A stretch of DNA of 64,000 nt from Comamonadaceae bacterium (lineage in GTDB: Bacteria > Pseudomonadota > Gammaproteobacteria > Burkholderiales > Burkholderiaceae_C). The stretch lies in NCBI GenBank assembly GCA_947445115.1, contig CANFCG010000011.1, positions 1 through 64,000 on the forward strand, given 5' to 3'. Below are positions 44,734 through 55,524 of the stretch, one piece after another. How positions within the stretch are numbered: position 1 is the stretch's first letter; the number at the start of each line of letters is the position of its first letter. The notes beneath the pieces are model-generated. The model made no database searches. It worked only from the letters and a program-made list of their open reading frames with translations, and was not told where the DNA came from. The translations under genes and the position numbers were made by a program.

Positions 44734-46446
44734 ATGCTCCGCGTCCAATCCGAACTCCTCACCGCCCTCCAATCTACCCTCGACCAGCTCCTCACCGAAG
44801 CTGGTCTTGAGGTCAACATCCAAGCCCAATTCGAGTCGCCCAAAGTGGCCTCACACGGCGATTTGGCGATCACGTCTGCGATGCAGCTGTCCAAAACGCT
44901 AAAGGTTAATCCACGCGCATTAGGCGAGACGATGAAGGCGGCTCTTGAGGCCATGCCTGCTTTTGCCAAGTGGGCGGAGCCGTTAGAGATTGCAGGACCG
45001 GGCTTTATCAACATTCGATTGAAACCTGCTGCCAAGCAAACCACGGTGACGGATATTTTGCAAAGCCAAGCTAGCTATGGTTTGCAGGCCAGTACTGGCG
45101 AGCGCTTGTTGGTGGAATTCGTCTCTGCCAACCCCACCGGACCACTGCACGTAGGGCACGGACGGCAAGCCGCACTGGGCGACGCAATTTGCAATTTATT
45201 TGCGACACAAGGCGTTTCGGTTTACCGCGAGTTTTATTACAACGACGCGGGTGTGCAGATCGAGACGCTGACCAAATCGACCCAGCTTCGCGCCAAGGGC
45301 TTTAAACCTGGCGACGATTGCTGGCCGATTGATCCTGCCGACCCTGCATCGAAAGCCTTTTATAACGGCGAGTACATCGCGGACATTGCACGGGACTACT
45401 TAGAAAAATTCGACTCTGATGGCGGCAGTGTGGATGACGCAGAGGCAATTCGTACCTTTGCTGTTGCCTATTTACGCCATGAACAAGATTTGGATTTAGC
45501 CGCGTTCAGCGTTAAGTTTGATAACTTTTATTTGGAGTCCAGCCTCTACACCTCGGGGCGCGTTGATGCGACCGTTGCCAAGCTGGTAGCGGCTGGCAAA
45601 ACCTATGAACAAGACGGCGCGTTATGGCTCAAGTCCACTGAGTATGGCGATGACAAAGACCGTGTGATGCGTAAGTCAAATCCTGAGACCCCAGGCGCAT
45701 CAATCTACACCTACTTCGTGCCCGACGTGGCGTATCACATCGCCAAGTGGGAGCGCGGCTTTACCCGAGTCATCAACATCCAAGGCACCGATCACCACGG
45801 CACGATTGCCCGCGTGCGTGCAGGGTTGCAAGCGGCGAATGTGGGCATCCCCGCTGGCTACCCCGACTATGTGCTGCACACCATGGTTCGCGTGATGAAG
45901 GACGGCGAGGAAGTGAAGATTTCTAAGCGGGCTGGCAGTTACGTCACGCTGCGCGATTTGATTGAGTGGACATCGGCAGACGCTGTGCGCTTCTTTTTGC
46001 TGTCACGCAAACCCGATACCGAGTACACCTTTGATGTGGACTTGGCGGTCAAAAAGAACAACGACAACCCCGTGTTTTATGTGCAGTACGCGCATGCGCG
46101 CATCTGCTCGATCTTGCGGACGTTTGCGGAGGGTGGCGGCAGCGTGATAGCTCTTGATACGGTGGACCTCTTACCACTTGACAGCCCTATTGCGCAGGCG
46201 TTGATGCTCCAGCTCTCCAAATACCCCGCCATGCTGACCGAGGCAGCCAAAGGCTTTGCGCCGCACGACGTGACGTTCTACCTGCGTGACCTCGCCAGCA
46301 GCTACCATAGCTATTACGATGCCGAGCGCATCTTGGTAGATGATGTGCCAACCAAATTAGCGCGTTTGGCGTTAATAGCAGCAACGGCTCAAGTTCTTAA
46401 AAATGGACTGGCGATTTTGGGCGTTTCTGCCCCAGAAAAAATGTAA
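44734..46446 (+). CDS. argS: arginyl-tRNA synthetase
   Basis: ArgS charges tRNA-Arg. The 570-residue class I enzyme has the N-terminal tRNA-binding domain, the HIGH-like motif [15 protein letters not shown] near residue 129, a KMSK-like [12 protein letters not shown] near 391, and the DALR anticodon-binding C-terminus. TAGAAT lies 6 nt before the ATG without a Shine-Dalgarno. It is divergent from tldD and followed by a SPOR protein gene, a common pairing in Burkholderiales. Confidence 0.96.
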   Translation: MLRVQSELLTALQSTLDQLLTEAGLEVNIQAQFESPKVASHGDLAITSAMQLSKTLKVNPRALGETMKAALEAMPAFAKWAEPLEIAGPGFINIRLKPAAKQTTVTDILQSQASYGLQASTGERLLVEFVSANPTGPLHVGHGRQAALGDAICNLFATQGVSVYREFYYNDAGVQIETLTKSTQLRAKGFKPGDDCWPIDPADPASKAFYNGEYIADIARDYLEKFDSDGGSVDDAEAIRTFAVAYLRHEQDLDLAAFSVKFDNFYLESSLYTSGRVDATVAKLVAAGKTYEQDGALWLKSTEYGDDKDRVMRKSNPETPGASIYTYFVPDVAYHIAKWERGFTRVINIQGTDHHGTIARVRAGLQAANVGIPAGYPDYVLHTMVRVMKDGEEVKISKRAGSYVTLRDLIEWTSADAVRFFLLSRKPDTEYTFDVDLAVKKNNDNPVFYVQYAHARICSILRTFAEGGGSVIALDTVDLLPLDSPIAQALMLQLSKYPAMLTEAAKGFAPHDVTFYLRDLASSYHSYYDAERILVDDVPTKLARLALIAATAQVLKNGLAILGVSAPEKM

Positions 46447-46457
46447 GGACTTGACTG

Positions 46458-47042
46458 ATGACGACTATCTATCCACAACAACACAAGCAACGCGGTGGCA
46501 CCGTGCTGGGCATCATTTTTGGCGTACTCATCGGCCTTGGGGTGGCACTAGGCGTAGCGATTTATGTCATGAAAGTGCCCACCCCTTTTAACAACAAGAG
46601 CACCAGCCGAACATCGGCACAAGATGCGGCTGAGACCAACAAAAATAAAGACTGGGATCCAAACGCCGCCTTGGGCAACAAGCCCGCCGTCAAGCCTGCC
46701 GACCCCACCGCGCCGCAAGCTGTGCCTGCCACGCCAATTGCACCGTCGCCTGCGGCAGCACCGCCCCCCGGGCCTAGCCCAGTTCCCAGCCCCGTAGCCG
46801 CCGAGAGCATTGACTACTACGTGCAAGTCGGCGCTTATCGCAGCGAAGACGAAGCGAAAGCCATGCGCGCGAAATTAGCGCTGGCGGGCTTTGAAGGAAA
46901 AACAATCGAACGTGAGCAAGCGGGACACACGGTGTACCGAGTCCGCGTCGGGCCTTATGCCAATACCGCCAGTGGTGACAAAGCAAAAGCCAGTTTATCG
47001 GCCGCTGGTTTTGACACCATTGTTGTCCGCAGTCAAAAATAA
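46458..47042 (+). CDS. SPOR-domain membrane protein
   Basis: The 194-residue protein has a short cytoplasmic start, one membrane segment (about residues 15-34), a Pro/Ala-rich periplasmic linker (about 45-115) and a C-terminal SPOR domain (about 118-192, YVQVGAYRSEDEAKAMRAKLA and YRVRVGPY). SPOR domains bind denuded glycan strands at the division septum. The form resembles FtsN, and argS-SPOR-dsbA is a familiar order. It starts 11 nt after argS. Confidence 0.88.
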   Translation: MTTIYPQQHKQRGGTVLGIIFGVLIGLGVALGVAIYVMKVPTPFNNKSTSRTSAQDAAETNKNKDWDPNAALGNKPAVKPADPTAPQAVPATPIAPSPAAAPPPGPSPVPSPVAAESIDYYVQVGAYRSEDEAKAMRAKLALAGFEGKTIEREQAGHTVYRVRVGPYANTASGDKAKASLSAAGFDTIVVRSQK

Positions 47043-47071
47043 TCCGCCCCACATTTTTTGGAGTTTTAGAA

Positions 47072-47749
47072 ATGAATGATCAGACCACCTTCAGTGACAT
47101 CTCTCGCCGCCAATTAGGCGCGTTATCCGTCGGTGCCGCCGCACTGCTTGCGGGCTTACAGGCCACGCCCAGCTTGGCTCAGAAGAAACCGCCCGAAGAG
47201 GGTACGGACTACATCAAGCTTGACAAGCCGGCGATGACCGAAGGCATGCCAGGCAAGATTGAAGTCGTCGAATTCTTTTGGTACCACTGCCCACACTGCA
47301 ACCACTTTGAGCCGACGCTGCAAACTTGGATTAAAAAGCTTCCAAAGGATGTGAACTTCCGCCGCGTCCATGTGGCATTTAGACCTGACTTTGTGCTCGA
47401 TCAGCAATTGTTCTATACGCTAGAAGCTATGGGGCAAGTGGAAAAAATGCACAGCAAGGTATTTGCCGCTATTCATGCTGAGAAATTAGATTTGTCCAGC
47501 CGCGATACCATCATCAATTGGGTGACCAAACAAGGCCTCGACAAAGTCAAATTCACGCAAATCTATGACAGCTTCGCCATTGGCTCCAAAGCCACACGTG
47601 CGACGCAATTGCAAAACGCCTACAACGTCACGGGAGTGCCAGCACTGGGTGTTGCCGGGCAGTTCTATACCGACGGCTCGCTTGCGCAAAGCATGGATCG
47701 TGCACTACAAATTGTGGATTACCTAGTTGCCACGCAACGCAAAAAGTGA
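47072..47749 (+). CDS. dsbA: thiol:disulfide interchange protein DsbA
   Basis: DsbA introduces disulfides into exported proteins in the periplasm. The 225-residue product has the redox site C73-P-H-C76 in [14 protein letters not shown] and the cis-proline in TGVPALGV. The exported part is alpha-helical between them, as expected. The leader ([19 protein letters not shown], cleavage after SLA) contains an Arg pair like a Tat signal, which is unusual for DsbA. GGAG precedes the ATG. Its stop overlaps the GTG start of fmt. Confidence 0.92.
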   Translation: MNDQTTFSDISRRQLGALSVGAAALLAGLQATPSLAQKKPPEEGTDYIKLDKPAMTEGMPGKIEVVEFFWYHCPHCNHFEPTLQTWIKKLPKDVNFRRVHVAFRPDFVLDQQLFYTLEAMGQVEKMHSKVFAAIHAEKLDLSSRDTIINWVTKQGLDKVKFTQIYDSFAIGSKATRATQLQNAYNVTGVPALGVAGQFYTDGSLAQSMDRALQIVDYLVATQRKK

Positions 47750-48600
47750 AAATTATTTTTGCAGGCACGCCTGAGTTTGCGGCCGTTGCCCTGCAGGCCT
47801 TGCTGGATAAGGGCTGCAAAGTACCACTCGTGCTCACGCAGCCCGACCGCCCTGCGGGACGCGGTCTCAAACTGCAACCCTCCGCCGTTAAGCAATTGGC
47901 ACTCCAGCACGGCATTCCTGTGGCACAACCGCTTAGCCTGCGATTGGATGGCAAATATCCAGAAGACGCAGCAGTGGCAAAAAAACTCATTGAAGACGCT
48001 CAAGCCGACTTCATGGTCGTTGCGGCTTACGGGCTCATCCTGCCAGAGTGGACGCTCGAGACCCCCATGCACGGCTGCCTCAATATCCACGCTTCGCTAC
48101 TCCCGCGCTGGCGCGGCGCAGCGCCGATTCACCGCGCGATTGAAGCGGGCGACACAGAGACAGGCATCACCATCATGCAAATGGATGCAGGGCTGGACAC
48201 AGGCGCGATGCTGTTGAGCCGCGCCATGGGCATTGCCAACGACGACACCACACAAACGTTGCACGAAAAGCTAGCGGAACTAGGCGGTCAGATGATTGAG
48301 TTCGTACTGCGAAGCTATGCAACCCTGACGCCAACACCACAGCCGGTTGAGGGGGTGACATACGCTGCCAAAATTTCAAAAGCGGAAAGTGCGATTGATT
48401 GGTCGCAGGATGCAGTCGTGATTGAACGAAAAATTCGCGCTTTAAATCCTGCACCAGGTTGCACCACTGAACTCAATGGCGAAACGGTTAAGGTGTGGCG
48501 TGCAGAAGTGGCGGGAAGCAAACTCCATATTCTTGAGTTGCAACGACCTGGCGGCAAGCGGATGGCAATGGCCGACTACCTGCGCGGTTTAAAGACTTAA
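47746..48600 (+). CDS. fmt: methionyl-tRNA formyltransferase (shortened)
   Basis: Fmt formylates initiator Met-tRNA. The 284-residue product has the full catalytic domain: [38 protein letters not shown] near residue 107 and [13 protein letters not shown] near 144. The C-terminal OB-like domain keeps [20 protein letters not shown] and the terminal [17 protein letters not shown]. The roughly 30 residues that usually separate these parts (with an ACG-type strand) are missing, so the protein is about 30 shorter than usual. The start is GTG, overlapping the dsbA stop; the normal def neighbour is absent. Confidence 0.9.
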   Translation: MKIIFAGTPEFAAVALQALLDKGCKVPLVLTQPDRPAGRGLKLQPSAVKQLALQHGIPVAQPLSLRLDGKYPEDAAVAKKLIEDAQADFMVVAAYGLILPEWTLETPMHGCLNIHASLLPRWRGAAPIHRAIEAGDTETGITIMQMDAGLDTGAMLLSRAMGIANDDTTQTLHEKLAELGGQMIEFVLRSYATLTPTPQPVEGVTYAAKISKAESAIDWSQDAVVIERKIRALNPAPGCTTELNGETVKVWRAEVAGSKLHILELQRPGGKRMAMADYLRGLKT

Positions 48601-49595
48601 AAATTCTTCTTGAGGTCGAGTCCTGCATACAGCTGCCCCACCTGCGCTTCATAGCCATTAAACATCTCGGTCTTATGGCGCTTAGCAAAGAGGCCACCGC
48701 CGTCGCCAATACGCCGCTCAGTGCTTTGACTCCAACGCGGATGATCGACTTGCGGATTGACGTTGGAATAAAACCCGTATTCTTGCTTAGCCGCTTTGTT
48801 CCACGCCGTGCCGGGCATTTTGTCGGTAAAGCGAATTTTGACAATGCTCTTGGCGCTTTTAAAGCCGTACTTCCATGGAGTGACGATGCGCACGGGTGCG
48901 CCACTTTGGTTGGGCAGCACTTCGCCGTACATACCAAAGGTGAGCAAGGTGAGCGGATGCATGGCTTCGTCTAAACGCAAGCCTTCCACATACGGCCAAT
49001 CGAGCACCGATGAGCTAATGCCCGGCATTTGCGTTTTGTCTGCCAGAGACACGAATTCCACAAACTTCGCACCCGGCAGCGGCTCGACTTTTTTAATCAA
49101 CTCTGACAGCGAATAACCTACCCACGGGATCACCATCGACCAGCCCTCGACACAGCGCAGACGGTAGATGCGCTCTTCCATCGCGCTCAGCTTCATCACG
49201 TCTTCCAAGCCATATTTGGCGGGTTTTTTGACCATGCCCTCGACCTCGATCGTCCAAGGTGTCGTCTTCAACGTGTGCGCGGTTTTGGCGGGGTCGGATT
49301 TATCGGTGCCAAACTCGTAGTAATTGTTGTACGTGCTGGCATCTTTGTAGTCGGTTATTTTTTCCATCGTCATTGCGCCAGCAGCCTTGGAGGGCACGCT
49401 AGCTATGGCTTTGAGCTTGCCTGGCGCTACGGTAGCTGCAAATGCCTCGCGGCTGGCGAAGCTTGCCAATGATGTGCCGGCTGCGCCGCTAGCAAAGAGC
49501 TTGAGTAACTGGCGGCGGCGGACGTAATCGGCCTCTGAGGTGATCTCGGATGAGAACGGATGAATGAATCCAGAAGCGCGGGGTTGAATCAACAT
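48597..49595 (-). CDS. msrP: protein-methionine-sulfoxide reductase catalytic subunit MsrP
   Basis: MsrP (YedY) is a periplasmic molybdenum-cofactor enzyme that repairs oxidised methionine in envelope proteins. The 332-residue product has a Tat signal (RRRQLLKLF from residue 26) and the molybdenum-ligating Cys148 in [30 protein letters not shown] and the closing GRRIGDGG-like TERRIGDGG are family features. Its haem partner MsrQ (YedZ), which normally passes electrons to it, is not adjacent. The stop shares TTAA with the end of fmt. Confidence 0.94.
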   Translation of the reverse strand: MLIQPRASGFIHPFSSEITSEADYVRRRQLLKLFASGAAGTSLASFASREAFAATVAPGKLKAIASVPSKAAGAMTMEKITDYKDASTYNNYYEFGTDKSDPAKTAHTLKTTPWTIEVEGMVKKPAKYGLEDVMKLSAMEERIYRLRCVEGWSMVIPWVGYSLSELIKKVEPLPGAKFVEFVSLADKTQMPGISSSVLDWPYVEGLRLDEAMHPLTLLTFGMYGEVLPNQSGAPVRIVTPWKYGFKSAKSIVKIRFTDKMPGTAWNKAAKQEYGFYSNVNPQVDHPRWSQSTERRIGDGGGLFAKRHKTEMFNGYEAQVGQLYAGLDLKKNF

Positions 49596-49663
49596 GGCAA
49601 GTTCCTTAAAAGTTGAAGATCAGTCGCGCCAGCGCCTGATTTCTTACACGACCAGTATGCCTT

Positions 49664-51964
49664 TTATAAAACCGCTAGCGCATCCAAAATGATGGTTTTG
49701 GTCAGCACCTCGGGCAGCAATTGCGGCGAGGTGGCTCCTGGCAAATAAAACGCGTAGACGGGCAAGCCAGAGCGCCCCAATCGAGCCAGTTCGGCGGCAA
49801 TGGCGACGTTAGGTGCCGTCCAGTCGGCACGTAGCAAGAGCACATTTTTGGCTTTAAATGCGGCCTGAATCTCAGCGCTATTCAATGTGGTTGATTTATT
49901 AATTTGACACGTGATGCACCACGCAGCGGTGAAATCTACCAAGACAGGGCGACCCGCGGTTTGGGCATCCGATTGCTTTTGCGCGCTCCAGTCTTGCCAC
50001 GCTTGTCCGTTTAACGGGGCTGCCTGCGCCGCTGGACTTGTTATCGCGTTTGTCATATCAGCCGCGCTATGCCACAGCAAAAATGAAGCGAACAGACTCA
50101 CGCCAAAAACGCATGTAACCACCGTGCGCAAACCACCGCGCTTTAAGTGCAGCGACCATATCAGCGCCATGCCGACTAAAAACGACAGCATCACCGCAAA
50201 CAAGCTGTGGATGCTGGTTTGCTGAGCATAGACCCACAAAAGCCAAACAACCGTGGCAAACACAGGCCAAGCCAGCAAATGGCGCATCACTTGCATCCAA
50301 GCACCCGGCTTTGGCAGCACGTTGAGTAGCCACGCACCAATACTTGGGAATAGCGCCATCAAGATAAATGGCAACGCCATGCCAACACCAAGCGTCGCAA
50401 AAATAAGCAGCGCTTGTAAGGTTGGCAGCGTAATCGCTAAGCCTAGCGACGCGCCCATAAACGGGGCGGTACAAGGCGTGGCAATCAAGACCGCCAATGC
50501 CCCGCTCGCCAGTGCTTCGATGCTGGGGTTTTTAGATTGAAAGTTAGTCAGGCCTGCTGGCAATAAGAACTGGACATCGAAAGCGTCAAATAAATTAAGT
50601 CCAATAAGTAAAAACAGCGTCGCGAGCGCCACCACCATGCCTGGGGACTGCAATTGGAAACCCCAGCCAAAACTTTGACCCGCCCCGCGAAGCGCGAGCA
50701 GCATAGCGCCCAAGAGCACAAAAGAGCTGATCACGCCCACAGCAAACAAGCCACTGGACGAGCGAAACGCGAGCGTATCGTCTGATTGCACGATGGCCGA
50801 GCCCGCTGCGTCCAGCTTCACCACTGCAACACTGGATTTGGTATCCAGCGTATGTTTAGGAGTCAAACTAAGCAACTTAATCGCCAGCACGGGTAAGACG
50901 CAAGGCATTAAATTTAAAACTAAACCACCCAACAGTGCACCCAAAATAGCCAGCCAATACGCGGTGCTTAACCAGCTAGTCACAGCCAAGGTCGAATCCA
51001 CCTCAAGCGCGACTATTTTATTTTTCGCTAATGCCGCTTCTAGTGCAGGGCTTACGGGTACTGGGCTGACGATAGGTGCCGGTGGCCAAGCCCCATCCAG
51101 ATTGGCCTCTACGCGCACAGCAGGATTATTTTGTCCGCCCGCAATTTTGACTAGCCACGCCAGCCTAGGTGGACCAGCGGCACGCTGCGCACTTAAGGGC
51201 ATAGCTGCCGTCCATTGCCCATTAGCCCATGACTGGTCTAACTTGGCGGCTGTCTCAATGATGTCAGCGTTTTCTGGAAATGCGTCCAATTGTTTGCCTT
51301 GCCACTGGGTGGGCAAGCCAGAGACCGAGAGTCTCAATAACGAACCTTGCGACACAAAAGTGGCTTTGCCAACGTGAGCTTTGGGTAAGTTGCTTTGCGT
51401 ACTGTCAAACAGTGGGCGACTCAAAGCCGTCGAGCCACGCACGGGCAGCTTGAGTGTGAACTCACCCTCTTCGGGGACGCACTCGGTTTTGCAAACCAGC
51501 CACCGCGCCTTCAAACTCACCGTTATGTCAGCGCCCACGGCTTGAAAGCCGCCGGATACCACTACGGGCACAGGTAGTAGCACAGCGCCTTCGTAGCCAT
51601 AGTTTGCTAATTGCGCGATCGGGATTTTTTTAGGCGTAGGCCACTGGATATTGCCCGCCGTGACGCCCGCAGGCAGTGTCCACGTCAGCTGCGTTGGCAA
51701 GCCCGAATCGCCAGGATTTTTCCAGTACGAGTGCCAGCCCGCTTGATGCTGCAATTGCAAGCCCAACCAGAGCGGCTTCCCCACCTGCACGCCATCAGGT
51801 GCATAAGCCATGAGTTCCGCCCGAACGCGCGGCGTGGTAACGACAGCGCTGGTCGACTTGTCAGCCCCAGTGAACAAACTGGAGGCTGGAGGCGTTTGCG
51901 CCTGTGCAAAGCTGCACACTAAAAAGAAACTAACTAGCCACCGATAAAAAATGTAAATCGTCAT
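49664..51964 (-). CDS. DsbD/ScsB-like thiol:disulfide reductase
   Basis: The 766-residue protein has a signal peptide (residues 1-22) and a large N-terminal domain (about 35-330) with the Cys pair in WLVCKTECVPEEGEF. The membrane domain of about eight segments has the redox cysteines in LNLMPCVLPVLAIK and ATPCTAPFMG. A C-terminal thioredoxin-like domain carries AAWCITCQ. The long N-terminal part is more ScsB-like than DsbD-like. It should relay cytoplasmic reducing power to periplasmic proteins. TATACT lies 8 nt before the ATG without a Shine-Dalgarno. Confidence 0.9.
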   Translation of the reverse strand: MTIYIFYRWLVSFFLVCSFAQAQTPPASSLFTGADKSTSAVVTTPRVRAELMAYAPDGVQVGKPLWLGLQLQHQAGWHSYWKNPGDSGLPTQLTWTLPAGVTAGNIQWPTPKKIPIAQLANYGYEGAVLLPVPVVVSGGFQAVGADITVSLKARWLVCKTECVPEEGEFTLKLPVRGSTALSRPLFDSTQSNLPKAHVGKATFVSQGSLLRLSVSGLPTQWQGKQLDAFPENADIIETAAKLDQSWANGQWTAAMPLSAQRAAGPPRLAWLVKIAGGQNNPAVRVEANLDGAWPPAPIVSPVPVSPALEAALAKNKIVALEVDSTLAVTSWLSTAYWLAILGALLGGLVLNLMPCVLPVLAIKLLSLTPKHTLDTKSSVAVVKLDAAGSAIVQSDDTLAFRSSSGLFAVGVISSFVLLGAMLLALRGAGQSFGWGFQLQSPGMVVALATLFLLIGLNLFDAFDVQFLLPAGLTNFQSKNPSIEALASGALAVLIATPCTAPFMGASLGLAITLPTLQALLIFATLGVGMALPFILMALFPSIGAWLLNVLPKPGAWMQVMRHLLAWPVFATVVWLLWVYAQQTSIHSLFAVMLSFLVGMALIWSLHLKRGGLRTVVTCVFGVSLFASFLLWHSAADMTNAITSPAAQAAPLNGQAWQDWSAQKQSDAQTAGRPVLVDFTAAWCITCQINKSTTLNSAEIQAAFKAKNVLLLRADWTAPNVAIAAELARLGRSGLPVYAFYLPGATSPQLLPEVLTKTIILDALAVL

Positions 51965-51994
51965 GAGTGATTAGTATAGGTTGCGTACATTGGC

Positions 51995-53239
<1,245 letters not shown>

Positions 53240-53245
53240 CTAAAT

Positions 53246-55360
53246 TTAATGAATATCGAAGGCAAAAGAAACAGAATTGACCCGTCCTTTACTATCTGTC
53301 GCCAAAAGACCTAACGAATTGATTTGATCACCGGCAAAAGGCGTACCGCCAGAAACCAAATAATTTGAACCATTACAGTGTGCATCCGATGTGCTGCGCG
53401 ACGTGCACGGAATTTTGGCGCTTCGTATCGTCGTTTTGACAATCACGGCATCGTCAAAACCCGTCGCAGTCGTAGAGCCAGATGCATAATAATTACCGAA
53501 CAATTTCACAGTGGTGGGCGTCCATGCGCCCGTAGGAACTGACCAGCCTGCCCCGCCAGATGCCGTGCCATCTGCCGTGAAATAAAACGGCGCCAACGTT
53601 GTGGGAACAAAATATCCAGTCGTCTTTGTGAGAGACGTCAGGGTTGAACTCATTCCTGAAGTCAGCTGAGGCCAGACACTACTTGTAGTGATTTCAGATA
53701 AAGTTGGTGCCCTGCCTATCGTGCGTCGGTACTCTGTTTGCGCCGGCGCTGAGTCGGTTGCATTGGTATACAAATCAAATTTCCAAACGCCTTGGTTAGG
53801 AATCGACGCAATTTGGGTGTCGCTCCATTGGCTCGCAGCCCAAGCCATCCCGGGGACAACATTTTGAGGCGTGGTGTATGCGGCGTTGACTACCGGCAAT
53901 TGTGAAGCACTCAGAAATTGTCCAGCAAGCCTCAACATGGTGCCAGCATTTTGAGTTGTGCCCGTTGTAATGCCACTATACGAATACCCAGCAGGCGTAT
54001 TTAATGTCACAAAGCCATTACTGCCAGGAGGTGTCACAATTATTTTTGCAAATTTATCGCCCGTTGAACTATGAAAACCACCCACATTATTGACAAGTAA
54101 TTGATACCCCGTACTCACAAAACTATATTGCGGCATATTAATAAAATTAAGGCTGTCTGTAGCGCCATATACCGACAAACTATATTTGGATTGATTTCCA
54201 ATAAGGTTTAATCTACCATTGCTGTCAAGCCTAGCAACCAAAAGCTGAACGGAGGTATCGCCTGTGCTGACGGATCTTCTAGCAGACAAAGAAATATCAC
54301 CATTGGGCTTCGTATATAAATAAGTGGGCGCACTCCAAGCAACAGTGACTCCCGTAGGATTGGTAAAAATACTACTGAATGCAGTGTTCCATTGCTGATC
54401 ATTCCCTACAGCCATACCATTATCTAAGTAAGCTGCTGGATTATTCCCATAAAAAATCCCCAAGCAGTTTGCACTAATAATCCCTGCTGCTGTCGTCGCA
54501 CCCGTACTGACTCTAGTTGATGGTGCATCGGCAAAACAAGCGGTCATTCGTGAAAGCAAATCAGCGATCAAAACTGCCCCACCACTAGTCACCAAATTGC
54601 TTGCCACTATTGGAGGCAAGACATTCGCCGTAAGCGTGTTGATCGGCATGCTGCTAGAGACACCCGTTATTTGAATAACGGATGCTGGAGCCGACTCAGT
54701 TGTGGCGGCTAGTTTGACGCCAATTTCCACATTGCTACCCGCGGACGTGGGCGTCACTTGAATGTTCAGAGAATCTAGGATCCGATCGTAGCCGGCACCA
54801 TTCGCAATAAATGAGCCTGTCATGAGGTCAGTCGTATTACTCAATGCCGAGTTGATTGGCGCAAGAATGGTATTGACCGCTGCTTTTGCGGTATTTAAGG
54901 TCGAAGTCGATACGGTGGCTAATCCAGATTTAATTTCACTCGCTAAGTTAATCGGATTTCCAGTTGGCGAAAGAATAGCGGCAATCAAGTTTGTGACCGG
55001 CGTGATATTCAGTGTGCCGTTTGCTGCGCTAGAGCTGACACTCACCATCGGGGTTAGAGAGCCATCCGACATTGAGGCAACCAAAACCAATGGAGGCACA
55101 GAATTTGTAGCAAATGCGACGGCGCCCGTTCCATCACTACTGGCAATCGTACTCGTCCCAACTACGGCGCCCGTGCTATCCGTCACGGTGACAGTGGCAC
55201 CTTTTGGATATGGGGCGCCTGCTGCGACGGTATAACTCAACTGAGCCGTTGGGGCGCTGGTTCCAGCCCCGCCACCACCACCACAAGCCGTCAAAATTAA
55301 ACCCATAAACAATGGGCTTGTCTTTAGCAGGCGTTTTTTAATCGGCAACAGGACTCGCAT
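53246..55360 (-). CDS. large lipoprotein of unknown function
   Basis: The 704-residue product has a lipoprotein signal with lipobox LTAC (Cys about residue 26), followed by a glycine run (GGGGGAG) and a Thr/Ser/Val-rich region resembling a carboxypeptidase-like Ig module (about residues 40-110). The rest is rich in small polar residues, with six or so cysteines including the CTSRSTSDAHC pair near the C-terminus. I do not recognise a family. AAAGG lies before the ATG. The gene is visibly more A/T-rich than its neighbours and lies between queA and tgt, which are usually adjacent, so it looks inserted. Confidence 0.85.
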   Translation of the reverse strand: MRVLLPIKKRLLKTSPLFMGLILTACGGGGGAGTSAPTAQLSYTVAAGAPYPKGATVTVTDSTGAVVGTSTIASSDGTGAVAFATNSVPPLVLVASMSDGSLTPMVSVSSSAANGTLNITPVTNLIAAILSPTGNPINLASEIKSGLATVSTSTLNTAKAAVNTILAPINSALSNTTDLMTGSFIANGAGYDRILDSLNIQVTPTSAGSNVEIGVKLAATTESAPASVIQITGVSSSMPINTLTANVLPPIVASNLVTSGGAVLIADLLSRMTACFADAPSTRVSTGATTAAGIISANCLGIFYGNNPAAYLDNGMAVGNDQQWNTAFSSIFTNPTGVTVAWSAPTYLYTKPNGDISLSARRSVSTGDTSVQLLVARLDSNGRLNLIGNQSKYSLSVYGATDSLNFINMPQYSFVSTGYQLLVNNVGGFHSSTGDKFAKIIVTPPGSNGFVTLNTPAGYSYSGITTGTTQNAGTMLRLAGQFLSASQLPVVNAAYTTPQNVVPGMAWAASQWSDTQIASIPNQGVWKFDLYTNATDSAPAQTEYRRTIGRAPTLSEITTSSVWPQLTSGMSSTLTSLTKTTGYFVPTTLAPFYFTADGTASGGAGWSVPTGAWTPTTVKLFGNYYASGSTTATGFDDAVIVKTTIRSAKIPCTSRSTSDAHCNGSNYLVSGGTPFAGDQINSLGLLATDSKGRVNSVSFAFDIH

Positions 55361-55496
55361 AGTAATTGGCCTTTTGTTGATAACTTAAAAACTGGTATGT
55401 CATTCATACAAAGCAGACAAACAAAGTATAGATGCGGCCATAAAACATCACAAGTGCAAGTGACATTCATTTGAGATTAAAAATGTTGGCGCTTGA

Positions 55497-55524
55497 TTGT
55501 CATTCCCGCGCAGGCGGGAATCCA
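55497..55524. repeat. REP-like palindrome, copy 4 (forms the end of queA)
   Basis: TTGTCATTCCCGCGCAGGCG followed by GGAATCCA is the same unit as at 6527. It overlaps the 3' end of queA, so the last seven codons and the TGA stop of QueA are read through the palindrome. Confidence 0.85.

Noticed and set aside
49620-49641. Stem-loop between the dsbD-like gene and msrP as a terminator
   Set aside because: ATCAG/CTGAT with an inner CGC/GCG can pair, but there is no U-tract after it on the minus strand, so termination is not supported.
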